A DNA stretch of 62,997 nucleotides, from positions 1 through 62,997 of the forward strand of contig JABDKN010000104.1 in the NCBI GenBank assembly GCA_013002205.1. Reading direction: 5' to 3'. The notes under the pieces are model-generated. The model was not told where the DNA came from. It searched no databases and saw only the letters and a program-made list of their open reading frames with translations. The position numbers and the translations under genes were made by a program. The stretch is from Granulosicoccus sp. (GTDB lineage Bacteria; Pseudomonadota; Gammaproteobacteria; Granulosicoccales; Granulosicoccaceae). Shown one piece after another: positions 37,799 through 46,162 of the stretch; within the stretch, counting starts at the first letter, position 1; every line of letters begins with the position of its first letter.

Positions 37799-39901
37799 AT
37801 GAGCACTCGGCACACGACCGCATTATTGCAGAGTCAGTGGGACACTGAGCATGCGGCAGCGCTGGACGAGCCGGGTCGGCTGCTGTACCGCTCCAATCTA
37901 CTGGGTGCCGACAAGCGCATTACCAATTATGGCGGTGGCAACACATCCGCCAAGGTCATGATGCCGGATCCGTTGACAGGCAAGGAGGTCCAGGTGCTAT
38001 GGGTCAAAGGCTCAGGTGGGGATGTTGCAACGATGAAGCGGGACGGTTTTGCTACCTTGTACCAGGATAAGCTGGAATCGCTGAAGTCTCTGTATCGCGG
38101 TGAAGAGTTCGAAGATGAGATGGTGGCCTATCTGCCACACTGTACCTTCAATCTGAACCCTCGTGCATCGTCCATCGACACACCTCTGCATGCCTATGTG
38201 CCGTATCGGCATGTCGATCACATGCATCCGGATGCAATCATCGCCATTGCCGCGGCGGCTGACAGTCGGGCACTGACGCAGGAGATATTCGGCGATGACA
38301 TCGGCTGGTTACCGTGGAAACGTCCGGGCTACGAACTGGGTGTGTGGCTGGCCGGTTTCTGTGTCGAAAACCCCGATGCACGCGGTGTCATCCTCGGTGG
38401 TCACGGACTGTTTACGTGGGCGGAGTCCGCCGAAGCGTGTTACCTGACCACCCTGGAAATAATCAACAAGGCTATCGCGTGGCTGGATGAACGGTCGCAG
38501 TCCGAGAGCGAGTTTGGCGGACCCGCCTGCCAGTCGCTGGGCACTGAAGAACGCGCGGAAATCGCTGCACGACTGATGCCCGAAATCCGGGGTCTGATCA
38601 GCAGGGATGAATACAAAGTCGGGCATTTCGACGACAGTGACGAAGTATTGCAGTTTGTTTGCAGTAAGGATCTACAGGCACTGGCGGCACTTGGTACCAG
38701 TTGTCCGGATCATTTCCTGCGTACCAAGATCCGCCCACTGATCGTACCGTTCAGTCCTGACGTCAATGATGTGGGTGGCATGCTTGCATCATTGCCAGGG
38801 GCAGTCAGTAGCTATCGTGACGACTACGTGGCCTATTACGAGCGCTGCAAGCACACCGACAGCCCGGCGATGCGTGATCCGAATGCAGTGGTCTACCTGG
38901 TGCCTGGCGTGGGTATGATCACGTTTGCCAGGGACAAGGCCACGGCCCGGATCTCGGCGGAATTCTATATCAATGCCATCAATGTCATGCGTGGAGCCTC
39001 ATCCGTGTCGACCTACTGCGGCCTTCCTGAGCAGGAAGCGTTCGACATCGAGTACTGGTTACTCGAGGAAGCCAAGCTGCAACGCATGCCCAGGCCCAGG
39101 AGTCTGGCCGGGCGTATTGCGCTGGTAACGGGTGGGGCAGGTGGAATCGGCTCGGCAACGGCTCAGCGCCTGTTGAGTGAGGGTGCCTGTGTCGTACTGG
39201 CCGATATCGACGAAGAATTGCTCGACTCCACTTACCGGCGATTGTGTGATCAACATGGTCCGGATGTCATACGAAAGGTTTTGATGGATGTCACCGATGA
39301 AGCCCTGGTGCAATCCTCCTACAAGGAGGTGGCCAGAGAATTCGGCGGACTGGACATTCTCGTCTCCAATGCAGGAATTGCCTCATCAGCCCCCATCGAG
39401 GACACCAGTCTGGAATTGTGGAACCGCAACATGGACATCCTGTCCACCGGCTACTTCCTGGTGGCCCGACAGGCGTTCAGGCTCTTCGATCGCCAGGCAC
39501 TTGGCGGAGCCGTCGTGTTCATTGCTTCCAAGAACGCTCTGGCAGCCTCACCCGGCGCTGCGGCCTACTGCACGGCCAAGGCCGCCGAGGTACACCTGGC
39601 CAGGTGCCTGGCTCTGGAGGGTGCCGAGAGAGGTATACGCGTCAATGTGGTCAATCCCGACGCAGTACTACAGGGCTCCAAGATCTGGTCTGGTGATTGG
39701 CTGCAGCAGCGTGCGGATGCGTATGGCAAGGATTCCGCAGCATTGCAGGAGCATTACCGAAAACGCTCGCTGCTGAAGCGGGTCGTCCTGCCTGAGGATA
39801 TCGCTGAAGCAACCTGTTTTCTGGTCAGCGATACCTCGGCGAAATCGACCGGAAACATCATCAACGTGGACGCTGGTAATGTCCAGTCCTTCACCCGCTG
39901 A
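37799..39901 (+). CDS. rhaD: Bifunctional rhamnulose-1-phosphate aldolase / short-chain dehydrogenase
   Basis: The 700-residue fusion joins a class II aldolase (about 30-400) to an SDR (about 435-700). The aldolase splits L-rhamnulose 1-phosphate to dihydroxyacetone phosphate and L-lactaldehyde; its Zn ligands are in VDHMHPDAI and GGHGLF. The dehydrogenase oxidises or reduces the lactaldehyde: NAD motif VTGGAGGIGSA near 445, catalytic Y590 and K594 (YCTAK). The same fusion occurs in rhizobial RhaD. ATG at 37799 follows GGAAGGG. Divergent from rhaR and followed by rhaI. Confidence 0.93.
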   Translation: MSTRHTTALLQSQWDTEHAAALDEPGRLLYRSNLLGADKRITNYGGGNTSAKVMMPDPLTGKEVQVLWVKGSGGDVATMKRDGFATLYQDKLESLKSLYRGEEFEDEMVAYLPHCTFNLNPRASSIDTPLHAYVPYRHVDHMHPDAIIAIAAAADSRALTQEIFGDDIGWLPWKRPGYELGVWLAGFCVENPDARGVILGGHGLFTWAESAEACYLTTLEIINKAIAWLDERSQSESEFGGPACQSLGTEERAEIAARLMPEIRGLISRDEYKVGHFDDSDEVLQFVCSKDLQALAALGTSCPDHFLRTKIRPLIVPFSPDVNDVGGMLASLPGAVSSYRDDYVAYYERCKHTDSPAMRDPNAVVYLVPGVGMITFARDKATARISAEFYINAINVMRGASSVSTYCGLPEQEAFDIEYWLLEEAKLQRMPRPRSLAGRIALVTGGAGGIGSATAQRLLSEGACVVLADIDEELLDSTYRRLCDQHGPDVIRKVLMDVTDEALVQSSYKEVAREFGGLDILVSNAGIASSAPIEDTSLELWNRNMDILSTGYFLVARQAFRLFDRQALGGAVVFIASKNALAASPGAAAYCTAKAAEVHLARCLALEGAERGIRVNVVNPDAVLQGSKIWSGDWLQQRADAYGKDSAALQEHYRKRSLLKRVVLPEDIAEATCFLVSDTSAKSTGNIINVDAGNVQSFTR

Positions 39902-39914
39902 GAGTCAGGCAGCC

Positions 39915-41204
39915 ATGTCCGAAACGATAGATGAAGCGTTGATAGCCAGCAGCAACCAGGCAGCTGATCCTGTGCTGCGTGCCGACTATGATGCACTGGG
40001 TGAAAAGCTGTTGCGCAACGGGCAGGATATAGACTTGCTGACAAGACGTGCGCAGGCGTTCGGCGTCGCCATACCTTCCTGGGGCGTCGGCACTGGTGGA
40101 ACCCGCTTCGCCAGGTTTCCAGGAGTTGGAGAGCCGCGGAATGTTTTCGACAAGCTGGATGACTGCGCGATCATTCAGCAGCTATCACGTGCTACTCCCA
40201 GTGTCTCGCTGCACATTCCCTGGGACCATGAAGATCCTCAGGCGCTGCGTGAAAGGGCAGCGGCGCTGGGCCTGTCCTTTGATGCCATGAACAGCAATAC
40301 CTTTCAGGATCAGGCTGACCAGGAGCGCTCCTACAAGTTCGGATCGCTGTCGCATACCGACGCCGCGACGCGCGAACAGGCAGTGGAACATAATATTCGC
40401 TGTATCGAGATCGGCAAGGCGATTGGCTCCTCGGGGTTGACCGTCTGGGTAGGCGATGGATCGAATTTTCCGGGGCAGTCGCATATGAGCGCGCAGTTCG
40501 ATCGATACCTGGATGCCATGAAGCAGATATACGCGGCATTGCCCGAGAACTGGCAGCTGTTCACCGAGCACAAGATGTACGAGCCCGCGTTTTACTCGAC
40601 CGTCGTACAGGACTGGGGGACCAACTACCTGATTGCGCAGGAACTAGGGCCACAGGCCTCCTGCCTGGTGGATCTGGGGCATCATGCCCCAAACGTGAAT
40701 ATCGAGATGATCGTTGCGAGACTTGCGCGCTTCGGCAAGTTGGGAGGGTTTCATTTCAACGACTCCAAGTACGGCGATGATGATCTGGATGCCGGTGCAA
40801 TAGATCCGTTTCGCCTGTTCCTGGTGTTCAACGAGCTGGTCGATCTGGAACTGCGTCAGACAGAGAAGTTCAAACCGGCTTACATGCTGGATCAGTCACA
40901 CAATGTCACGGATCCCATAGAGAGCCTCATGACCAGCGCCATGGAGGTTCAGCGCGCGTATATACAGGCGCACCTGGTCGATCGCCCTGCGCTGGCTGCA
41001 TGCCAGGAAGACAATGATGCGCTGATGGCGAATCAGGTATTGAAGCGTGCTTACAGAACGGATGTCGAGCCCATTCTGCAACAGGCCCGTGTGAATGCAG
41101 GAGGAGCCATGGATCCGGTTCAGGTGTTCCGCGATTCGCGGTATCGACAACGTGTAGGCCAGCTGCGTCCGATGGTGTCGGGTGCCGGTGGAGGTATCGT
41201 CTAG
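39915..41204 (+). CDS. rhaI: L-rhamnose isomerase (rhizobial RhaI type)
   Basis: It converts L-rhamnose to L-rhamnulose, a metal-dependent TIM-barrel reaction. The 429 residues show metal-binding motifs: TEHKMYEPAF, VDLGHHAPNVNIE and HFNDSKYGDDDLD. This form is distinct from the E. coli RhaA and groups with P. stutzeri and rhizobial isomerases. It follows rhaD by 13 bases, so they are cotranscribed. The open frame from 39879 overlaps rhaD and is not favoured. Confidence 0.92.
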   Translation: MSETIDEALIASSNQAADPVLRADYDALGEKLLRNGQDIDLLTRRAQAFGVAIPSWGVGTGGTRFARFPGVGEPRNVFDKLDDCAIIQQLSRATPSVSLHIPWDHEDPQALRERAAALGLSFDAMNSNTFQDQADQERSYKFGSLSHTDAATREQAVEHNIRCIEIGKAIGSSGLTVWVGDGSNFPGQSHMSAQFDRYLDAMKQIYAALPENWQLFTEHKMYEPAFYSTVVQDWGTNYLIAQELGPQASCLVDLGHHAPNVNIEMIVARLARFGKLGGFHFNDSKYGDDDLDAGAIDPFRLFLVFNELVDLELRQTEKFKPAYMLDQSHNVTDPIESLMTSAMEVQRAYIQAHLVDRPALAACQEDNDALMANQVLKRAYRTDVEPILQQARVNAGGAMDPVQVFRDSRYRQRVGQLRPMVSGAGGGIV

Positions 41205-41376
41205 CCAGGGTTCTTCGTGAATTCACCCGGTTTCCCCGCATACCTTTGACTGCAGAGAATGTCGCCGGTTCGTAAAAACGGCTGGCATTGCGCTCCCCGG
41301 CGAAATACACTGAGAACAAACCTGCGATAAACGATTCTGCTATGAAAGTGGCGTTGAATACAGGGTCTTCAGTGTC

Positions 41377-42111
41377 ATGAGTCCTTCAAGCCAGTGCGCC
41401 AATGGTATGAAGGCAAAGGTCATCCAGAACCACTTGAGGTCGCTTGCCGATCCGGAGGTTGCGGAGAAATCCCAGCGTTTCTTCAAAACCGGCAAGGGGG
41501 ACTATGGAGAAGGTGACAGATTCCTGGGAATTCGCGTGCCGATTCTCCGAGCGCAGGTAACGCAATATGGCGAACTATCGCTCATCGAAATTGGCAGGTT
41601 ACTGAAGTCCAACTTCCACGAGGAGCGGCATTTCGCTCTGATGCTGCTGGTACGGCAATTCAGCAAACGTGATGCCGTACAGCGAAAGGCTATCTACGAA
41701 TTCTATCTGGACAATACCCGGTATATCAACAACTGGGATCTGGTGGATTGTTCAGCGCCCGGGATTGTCGGTGTGTACCTGGAAGGCAACAGCCGTCGTC
41801 TTCTCTATGCACTTGCAGAATCCACCAGCTTGTGGGAGCGGCGAATTGCGATAATCTCGACCTTGCATTTCATCAAAAAAGACGATTTTGCTGACACCCT
41901 CAAGATTTCAGCCTTGTTGCTGAATGATGGAGAGGATCTTATTCATAAAGCTGTGGGCTGGATGCTTCGTGAAGTCGGCAATCGTGACTTCAGCGTGGAG
42001 GAGAAGTTCCTGAAGAAAAATTATCGGGATATGCCGAGAACCATGCTGCGATATGCCATTGAAAAGTTTCCTGGCGAGATGCGTAAATCATACCTCGATG
42101 GCAGTGCTTAA
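41377..42111 (+). CDS. DNA alkylation repair enzyme (AlkD-like)
   Basis: AlkD glycosylases remove N3- and N7-alkylpurines using an all-helical HEAT-repeat scaffold. The 244 residues include the active-site segment NNWDLVDCSAPGIVG (W120 and D124), matching the Trp and catalytic Asp of AlkD. The FFKTGKGDYGEGDRFLGIRVP N-terminal motif (quoted in part: FKTGKGDYGEGD) is also typical. ATG at 41407 is an alternative start. Base composition is visibly lower in GC than its neighbours, suggesting transfer. A 14-bp palindrome covers its stop. Confidence 0.88.
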   Translation: MSPSSQCANGMKAKVIQNHLRSLADPEVAEKSQRFFKTGKGDYGEGDRFLGIRVPILRAQVTQYGELSLIEIGRLLKSNFHEERHFALMLLVRQFSKRDAVQRKAIYEFYLDNTRYINNWDLVDCSAPGIVGVYLEGNSRRLLYALAESTSLWERRIAIISTLHFIKKDDFADTLKISALLLNDGEDLIHKAVGWMLREVGNRDFSVEEKFLKKNYRDMPRTMLRYAIEKFPGEMRKSYLDGSA

Positions 42112-42121
42112 CCCGGGTTAA
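42108..42121. other. Perfect 14-bp palindrome at alkD stop
   Basis: TTAACCCGGGTTAA spans the alkD stop codon. No T-run follows, so it is not a classic terminator; it may be a protein-binding site or an incidental palindrome. Confidence 0.45.
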
Positions 42122-42143
42122 CCATCACCTCACTTAACCTCAA

Positions 42144-42813
42144 TGAGTGAACAGGTCAGACAAGCTGAGATGCTGGCAGTTTGCATAGCCAAGGCATTGG
42201 GCGAGCAGCATCTGGGCACCCACAACAGGTTTCGCAGCAGCTGGGCACCGTGCTGCAAGTCATGCATGACATTCCCGTATCCGGATACGGTCGACTTGAA
42301 AATTCGACAGACAAATTGACAGGCAGCGCCCAAAGTGCCGAAGTCGGCTTGCAGATGCGATATGAGGCACCATGGCCCTTTACGTTCGAATCGCTGGACG
42401 ACCACCCGACAGTACGAGCCCTGCCGTCACTGAAGCCAAAGATACATCGCATGGAGTCGGATTTATTGAGCTTCGAGCAGGGAAGCAAGCCTGCCATTAA
42501 CCATAGCGATCTTCACGAAGGACAATTGCTTGTATCCGCTGACAGTCTGACCGCCTTACTGGACTTCAACGACGCATTTGTGGGTCGTCGGGAATGGGAT
42601 CTGGGTTCCTATCTGTATTTTCACGGCAGCAAGTGTCTCGGCGATCTCCTGGATGGCTACTGCCGTAGTACTGATGATCGATCCTCTCTGACTGACCAGG
42701 CGGCTCTGGCGTCGGTACTCATTGCCCTGCATCATGGAAATCGAGGCGCTATATTGGGGCGACCGCATCGCATCGAGGCGTCGGTGAAGTATCTTAGTTG
42801 CATGTTTCTCTAG
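42144..42813 (+). pseudogene. Remnant aminoglycoside-phosphotransferase-family protein
   Basis: The frame 42181-42813 encodes the C-lobe of an APH/choline-kinase fold: INHSDLHEGQLLVSA (the Brenner-type HxDLHxxN region with Gln in place of Asn), LLDFNDAFVGRREWDLG (metal-binding Asp) and a VMHDIPVSGYGRL segment. The N-lobe with the ATP-binding loop is missing. A short ORF in another frame from 42144 runs into the same region, which suggests a frameshift plus deletion. The tail overlaps the convergent MmgE/PrpD gene by 20 bases. Probably non-functional; a truncated but expressed protein cannot be ruled out. Confidence 0.6.
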
Positions 42814-44230
42814 CCTTGGCAATGGCGTCCAGCAGACTCGACAGGTCCTGCCCTCCCTGCATAACGATCGTTGACCACAATGACTGACTCGTGGTCTCAC
42901 CCAGCAGGATGGCTGATTTCCTGAGCACTTTCACCTGGCGCGTTGCGATGTCCAGGGGTGCCGCAATATCATGCGTGGCGGACAATTCACGACCATCGTT
43001 CATCATGACAGTCACCCGGGCTGCTGTGTCGCTCAATTTGGCGTCGGCGGCGACGTGAGTTCTCTCCTTGACCAACTGCAGTTCAGGATCATGGCAATTG
43101 GCATCCGTGTAGGTCGTCAGTGCTGCGGTATCCAGCTCCGAGAACACGATGGCGCTGACGAAACGGTAGCTGAACTTGGCTTCCAGGCCCGTCCTCGGCG
43201 CCAACTGATTACATACTTGCATCCAGCGTGGATTGGTCAATATCCGTATGGCCCGGATGTCATCGCTGAGAATCGCATGTTCGTCCCTGAGCTCGATCAG
43301 CGCTTCGATGCAGGCATGCAGACCATGACAACATGCGTGAAACTTGTGTTTCACCTCGACGGAGACAAAGTCTTTTCCCAATTTGGCCATGGGATTACCC
43401 TGCGAAAGCGAGCCTGGGTCCGTCTTCGCGTCCGTGGCCATCGTCACCTGTCCATGATGACTTGTTGCGAAGCCCTGGGGACACTCCAAAGCGTCAGGCC
43501 TGGACACGAAACCCATAGCGGCCAGCAACGTTGCCTCTATTCCATTGGCCGCAGCCATCCCGGCGTTGAAGGGCTTTCCCATGGTACCGAACTGGCTGGT
43601 CAATCCTGATGCACGGGTAGTGGCCAGTCCCAGAGCGTGCTGCGTCTGTTCGGCATCAAGTTGCAGCAGTCGGGCCGTCGCAGCTACAGCTCCAAACGTA
43701 CCTGCAGTTGCGCTCTGGTGGAAGCCTGCTTCGTAATGCGATCGTCCGAGCCAGTGACCTGTGTAACACGCCACCTCTGTCCCGATGATGGATGCCTCGA
43801 GCAGGCCGCGCATGGACACGTTGCCAGCCTGGCCAGCAGCCATCGCTGCGGACAATATGACCACGCTGGTATGTCCGACATGCAGGAAGTGCGTATCGTC
43901 ATAGTCCAGCGCATGCGATGTCGTACCGTTGGCCAGAGCGGCTGCACGCATCGGCAGCCGTCGCGTTTCCCCTATGACGAGTGACTGTTCGTGACCGCCT
44001 TCCGTCAACAGCATTTGACGCACGATTCGACTGACAGGCTCATCCGTGCCTGCCAGTGACACCGTACACCAGTCCAGCACTGACAATTGCATCACAGTGA
44101 TCAGTTCACTGACGAGTTTGTCGGGCAAATCACTGAATCGTGTGTTGACGACGAAATCGGCGATTTTGCCGGACAGGGTGTCTCCAGGAACTGGTGTATC
44201 AGCGATCATGCGGCTCCGGTTTTGGTTCAC
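42794..44230 (-). CDS. MmgE/PrpD family protein, partner of DddP
   Basis: A 478-residue protein of the MmgE/PrpD family, which includes 2-methylcitrate dehydratase and cis-aconitate decarboxylase. Family features include SHALDYDDTHFLHVGHTS (conserved Asp/His active region), LGLATTRASGLTSQFGTMGKPF (part) and VEVKHKFHACCHGLHACIEAL. The GTG start overlaps the dddP stop (GTGA); an ATG at 44209 is possible. Cotranscription with dddP suggests it acts on acrylate-derived or related hydroxy acids (inference). The reaction cannot be told from sequence. Confidence 0.85.
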   Translation of the reverse strand: MNQNRSRMIADTPVPGDTLSGKIADFVVNTRFSDLPDKLVSELITVMQLSVLDWCTVSLAGTDEPVSRIVRQMLLTEGGHEQSLVIGETRRLPMRAAALANGTTSHALDYDDTHFLHVGHTSVVILSAAMAAGQAGNVSMRGLLEASIIGTEVACYTGHWLGRSHYEAGFHQSATAGTFGAVAATARLLQLDAEQTQHALGLATTRASGLTSQFGTMGKPFNAGMAAANGIEATLLAAMGFVSRPDALECPQGFATSHHGQVTMATDAKTDPGSLSQGNPMAKLGKDFVSVEVKHKFHACCHGLHACIEALIELRDEHAILSDDIRAIRILTNPRWMQVCNQLAPRTGLEAKFSYRFVSAIVFSELDTAALTTYTDANCHDPELQLVKERTHVAADAKLSDTAARVTVMMNDGRELSATHDIAAPLDIATRQVKVLRKSAILLGETTSQSLWSTIVMQGGQDLSSLLDAIAKARETCN

Positions 44231-45594
44231 TCCAGGAAACGCCGTTCATAGGGATAGAGGCTCAGCCGTTCGTAACCGTGGTCGGTGATGACCACCTGGT
44301 CCTCAAGCTTTATTCCACAACGGCCGCCCACTTCACCCACGTAGACTTCCACGCAAAGACATTGTCCCGGTTCGAGCACTCCGTCATAGCCGCTCTCTGC
44401 ATAGTCCTCCGGATAGCGTATGGATGGATACTCATCACAGAGTCCAACGCCGTGAAAAACGACACCGTAGCGCTGGTGCCGATAGGCTTTGTCCAGGCGG
44501 TGTGATTTTTCAGTCAGTTCCCTGAATCCAGCACCGGGTTTCAGCAGCGACAGGTTATGCTGAATGTGTTCGTATGCATGGGCATACAGGGTTTTCTCAT
44601 ACGCATCGGGCGCACCGTCGCCGACTTTCCAGGTGCGGGAAAGATCTGCACAGTAACCGTAGGTGCCGATCATGTCGGTGTCAAACGCCAGTATGTCGCC
44701 CTCAAGCAGGGTACGCGGTCCCGCTTCCTGGAACCATGGATTTGTCCTCTGACCGGAGTTCAGAATGCGCGTCTCTATCCATTCGCCACCGCGGATGTAA
44801 TTGCCCCGTTGCAACTCGGCCCACAGCTCGACTTCACTTCGTCCCGGTTGCAGCAGGTCATGCATTTCGCCCATGGCGGCTTCGCAACTGGAAATGGCGC
44901 AGCGCATGGCGAGCAGTTCATTATCGTTCTTTATCTTCCGCGCATGCTCGGTCACTTCCTGCCCATTGTGAACGACGATACCCAGCGCCTGCAGCGCCGC
45001 TATGCCCACAAATTCCATACGATCGACTGCGAGCCGCCTGTTGATTCCCGCATGCGCCTGCATCAGGTCGCTCACGGTCCCGGCAAATCGGGCGGCATGT
45101 TCAGCGCATCGATCACCGGATTCGAAATAGAAGAAAGATGCTCCATGGCGCACTTCACGTACCAATGGCAGGTGCGCACTCAAGTGTTCACAGGCATGAA
45201 AATCCCACAGGACCATGTACCCGCTGGCTGACACGAAACATGCCCGGCATGGATTGTGAGTGGACCACAATTGCATATTGGTACTATCGGTTGCGTAGCG
45301 GATGTTGAGCGGGTCAAACATCAGCAGACCGGCCAGGTCTCGCGCGACAAGCTCCCCAACCAGCCGTGACAGCCGATATTCGCGCAGGCTCTGCAGGTCT
45401 GGCGGTGTCAGTCCCAGAGCCTCCCATTCCCTGAAGGCAAGATCAGTCGGTCCGATCTCGATGCGATCGGACAGGTTGGGTGTGCCATCCGGCAGGCACT
45501 CACCAACGGTCACAGGTCGTCGCGCCGGATCGATCCTGCGATGACTGTTTGTCAGGTAACGACTGTCTTCAACCGGCTGGAAAGTCCTCATCAC
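44227..45594 (-). CDS. dddP: DMSP lyase DddP (M24 peptidase fold)
   Basis: DddP cleaves dimethylsulfoniopropionate to dimethyl sulfide and acrylate. It belongs to the M24 metallopeptidase family but has no peptidase activity. The 455 residues closely resemble Roseobacter DddP, with the signatures DPLNIRYATDSTNMQLW and GYMVLWDF. Metal ligands D305, D307, D317, H381, E416 and E431 and catalytic Y376 and D387 are all present. Each is exactly 10 residues later than the published residues of Ruegeria DddP as I recall them. Other M24 enzymes would not keep Y376 and D387. No DmdA or acrylate-CoA genes are in the window. Confidence 0.85.
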   Translation of the reverse strand: MMRTFQPVEDSRYLTNSHRRIDPARRPVTVGECLPDGTPNLSDRIEIGPTDLAFREWEALGLTPPDLQSLREYRLSRLVGELVARDLAGLLMFDPLNIRYATDSTNMQLWSTHNPCRACFVSASGYMVLWDFHACEHLSAHLPLVREVRHGASFFYFESGDRCAEHAARFAGTVSDLMQAHAGINRRLAVDRMEFVGIAALQALGIVVHNGQEVTEHARKIKNDNELLAMRCAISSCEAAMGEMHDLLQPGRSEVELWAELQRGNYIRGGEWIETRILNSGQRTNPWFQEAGPRTLLEGDILAFDTDMIGTYGYCADLSRTWKVGDGAPDAYEKTLYAHAYEHIQHNLSLLKPGAGFRELTEKSHRLDKAYRHQRYGVVFHGVGLCDEYPSIRYPEDYAESGYDGVLEPGQCLCVEVYVGEVGGRCGIKLEDQVVITDHGYERLSLYPYERRFLE

Positions 45595-46162
45595 CTGGCG
45601 TCGCCCACGGGTGGCAATTCTGTGGAAGAGACAATAGCCCGAGGCTCAGCAGAACTTCAAGAATTAATTCCAGATCGTCCAGAGACTGAACCAGTAGCTG
45701 ATATTTGCGGGAGTGTGGCAATACCGTGCGGTGTCTGCCGGGATGATAGCTGCCTTGCTATCCGGACCACGAGATTTCAAGGACAGGATGATCCATCCCT
45801 GGCTGTCAGGCCTGCGATGCCTCGGCCAGCCTGATTGCCGGCGTATCGAGATTGAATTCGCAGTAGTAGTGTGAACGGCGTCGATATATCACTGTTCAGG
45901 TGTTACGTTTGGTAACAATCGGGTCTGAAAGTGAGACTTCCAGTGTCAAAACTCTCCGCTCAAAAAATAAGTCTTTGTTTTCATGAAGGTTAATTCCTGG
46001 CAGTTATTTAACCGGAATTATTTACAATTCTGCGTCACACGAGTTGGGAAAACTGTTCACCGTTGTGGTGATGACCTGACATCTGCTTTGTCGTGACACC
46101 GTCGTGACAATCGATGAGGCATTCGTCATCAGCGCTCTGAACTGGATATGGAGACTATTGAT
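45595..46162. other. Divergent region between dddP and acs
   Basis: About 550 bases without a convincing gene. The part from 45920 to 46090 is AT-rich. Two symmetrical elements lie in it: TGTTAC-N5-GTAACA at 45901-45917 and a 7-bp inverted repeat TAATTCC/GGAATTA at 45991-45997 and 46014-46020. Neither has a clear adjacent -10/-35 pair. The region must hold the promoters for dddP and for acs. Confidence 0.6.
45901..45917. promoter_or_regulatory. Palindromic candidate operator upstream of acs and dddP
   Basis: Perfect 6-bp arms TGTTAC and GTAACA separated by 5 bases. The shape fits a dimeric regulator site, but no binding protein can be assigned. It lies about 260 bases from the acs start and about 310 from dddP. 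Confidence 0.4.

Noticed and set aside
42971-43609. A 212-codon frame opposite the MmgE/PrpD gene
   Set aside because: No family signal, no RBS; the other strand encodes a clear conserved protein.
44557-45231. A 224-codon frame opposite dddP
   Set aside because: Shadow of dddP; no motifs.
44227-45594. Xaa-Pro aminopeptidase annotation for the M24 protein
   Set aside because: The DddP-specific Tyr and Asp and the N-terminal signatures are present; general M24 peptidases lack this set.
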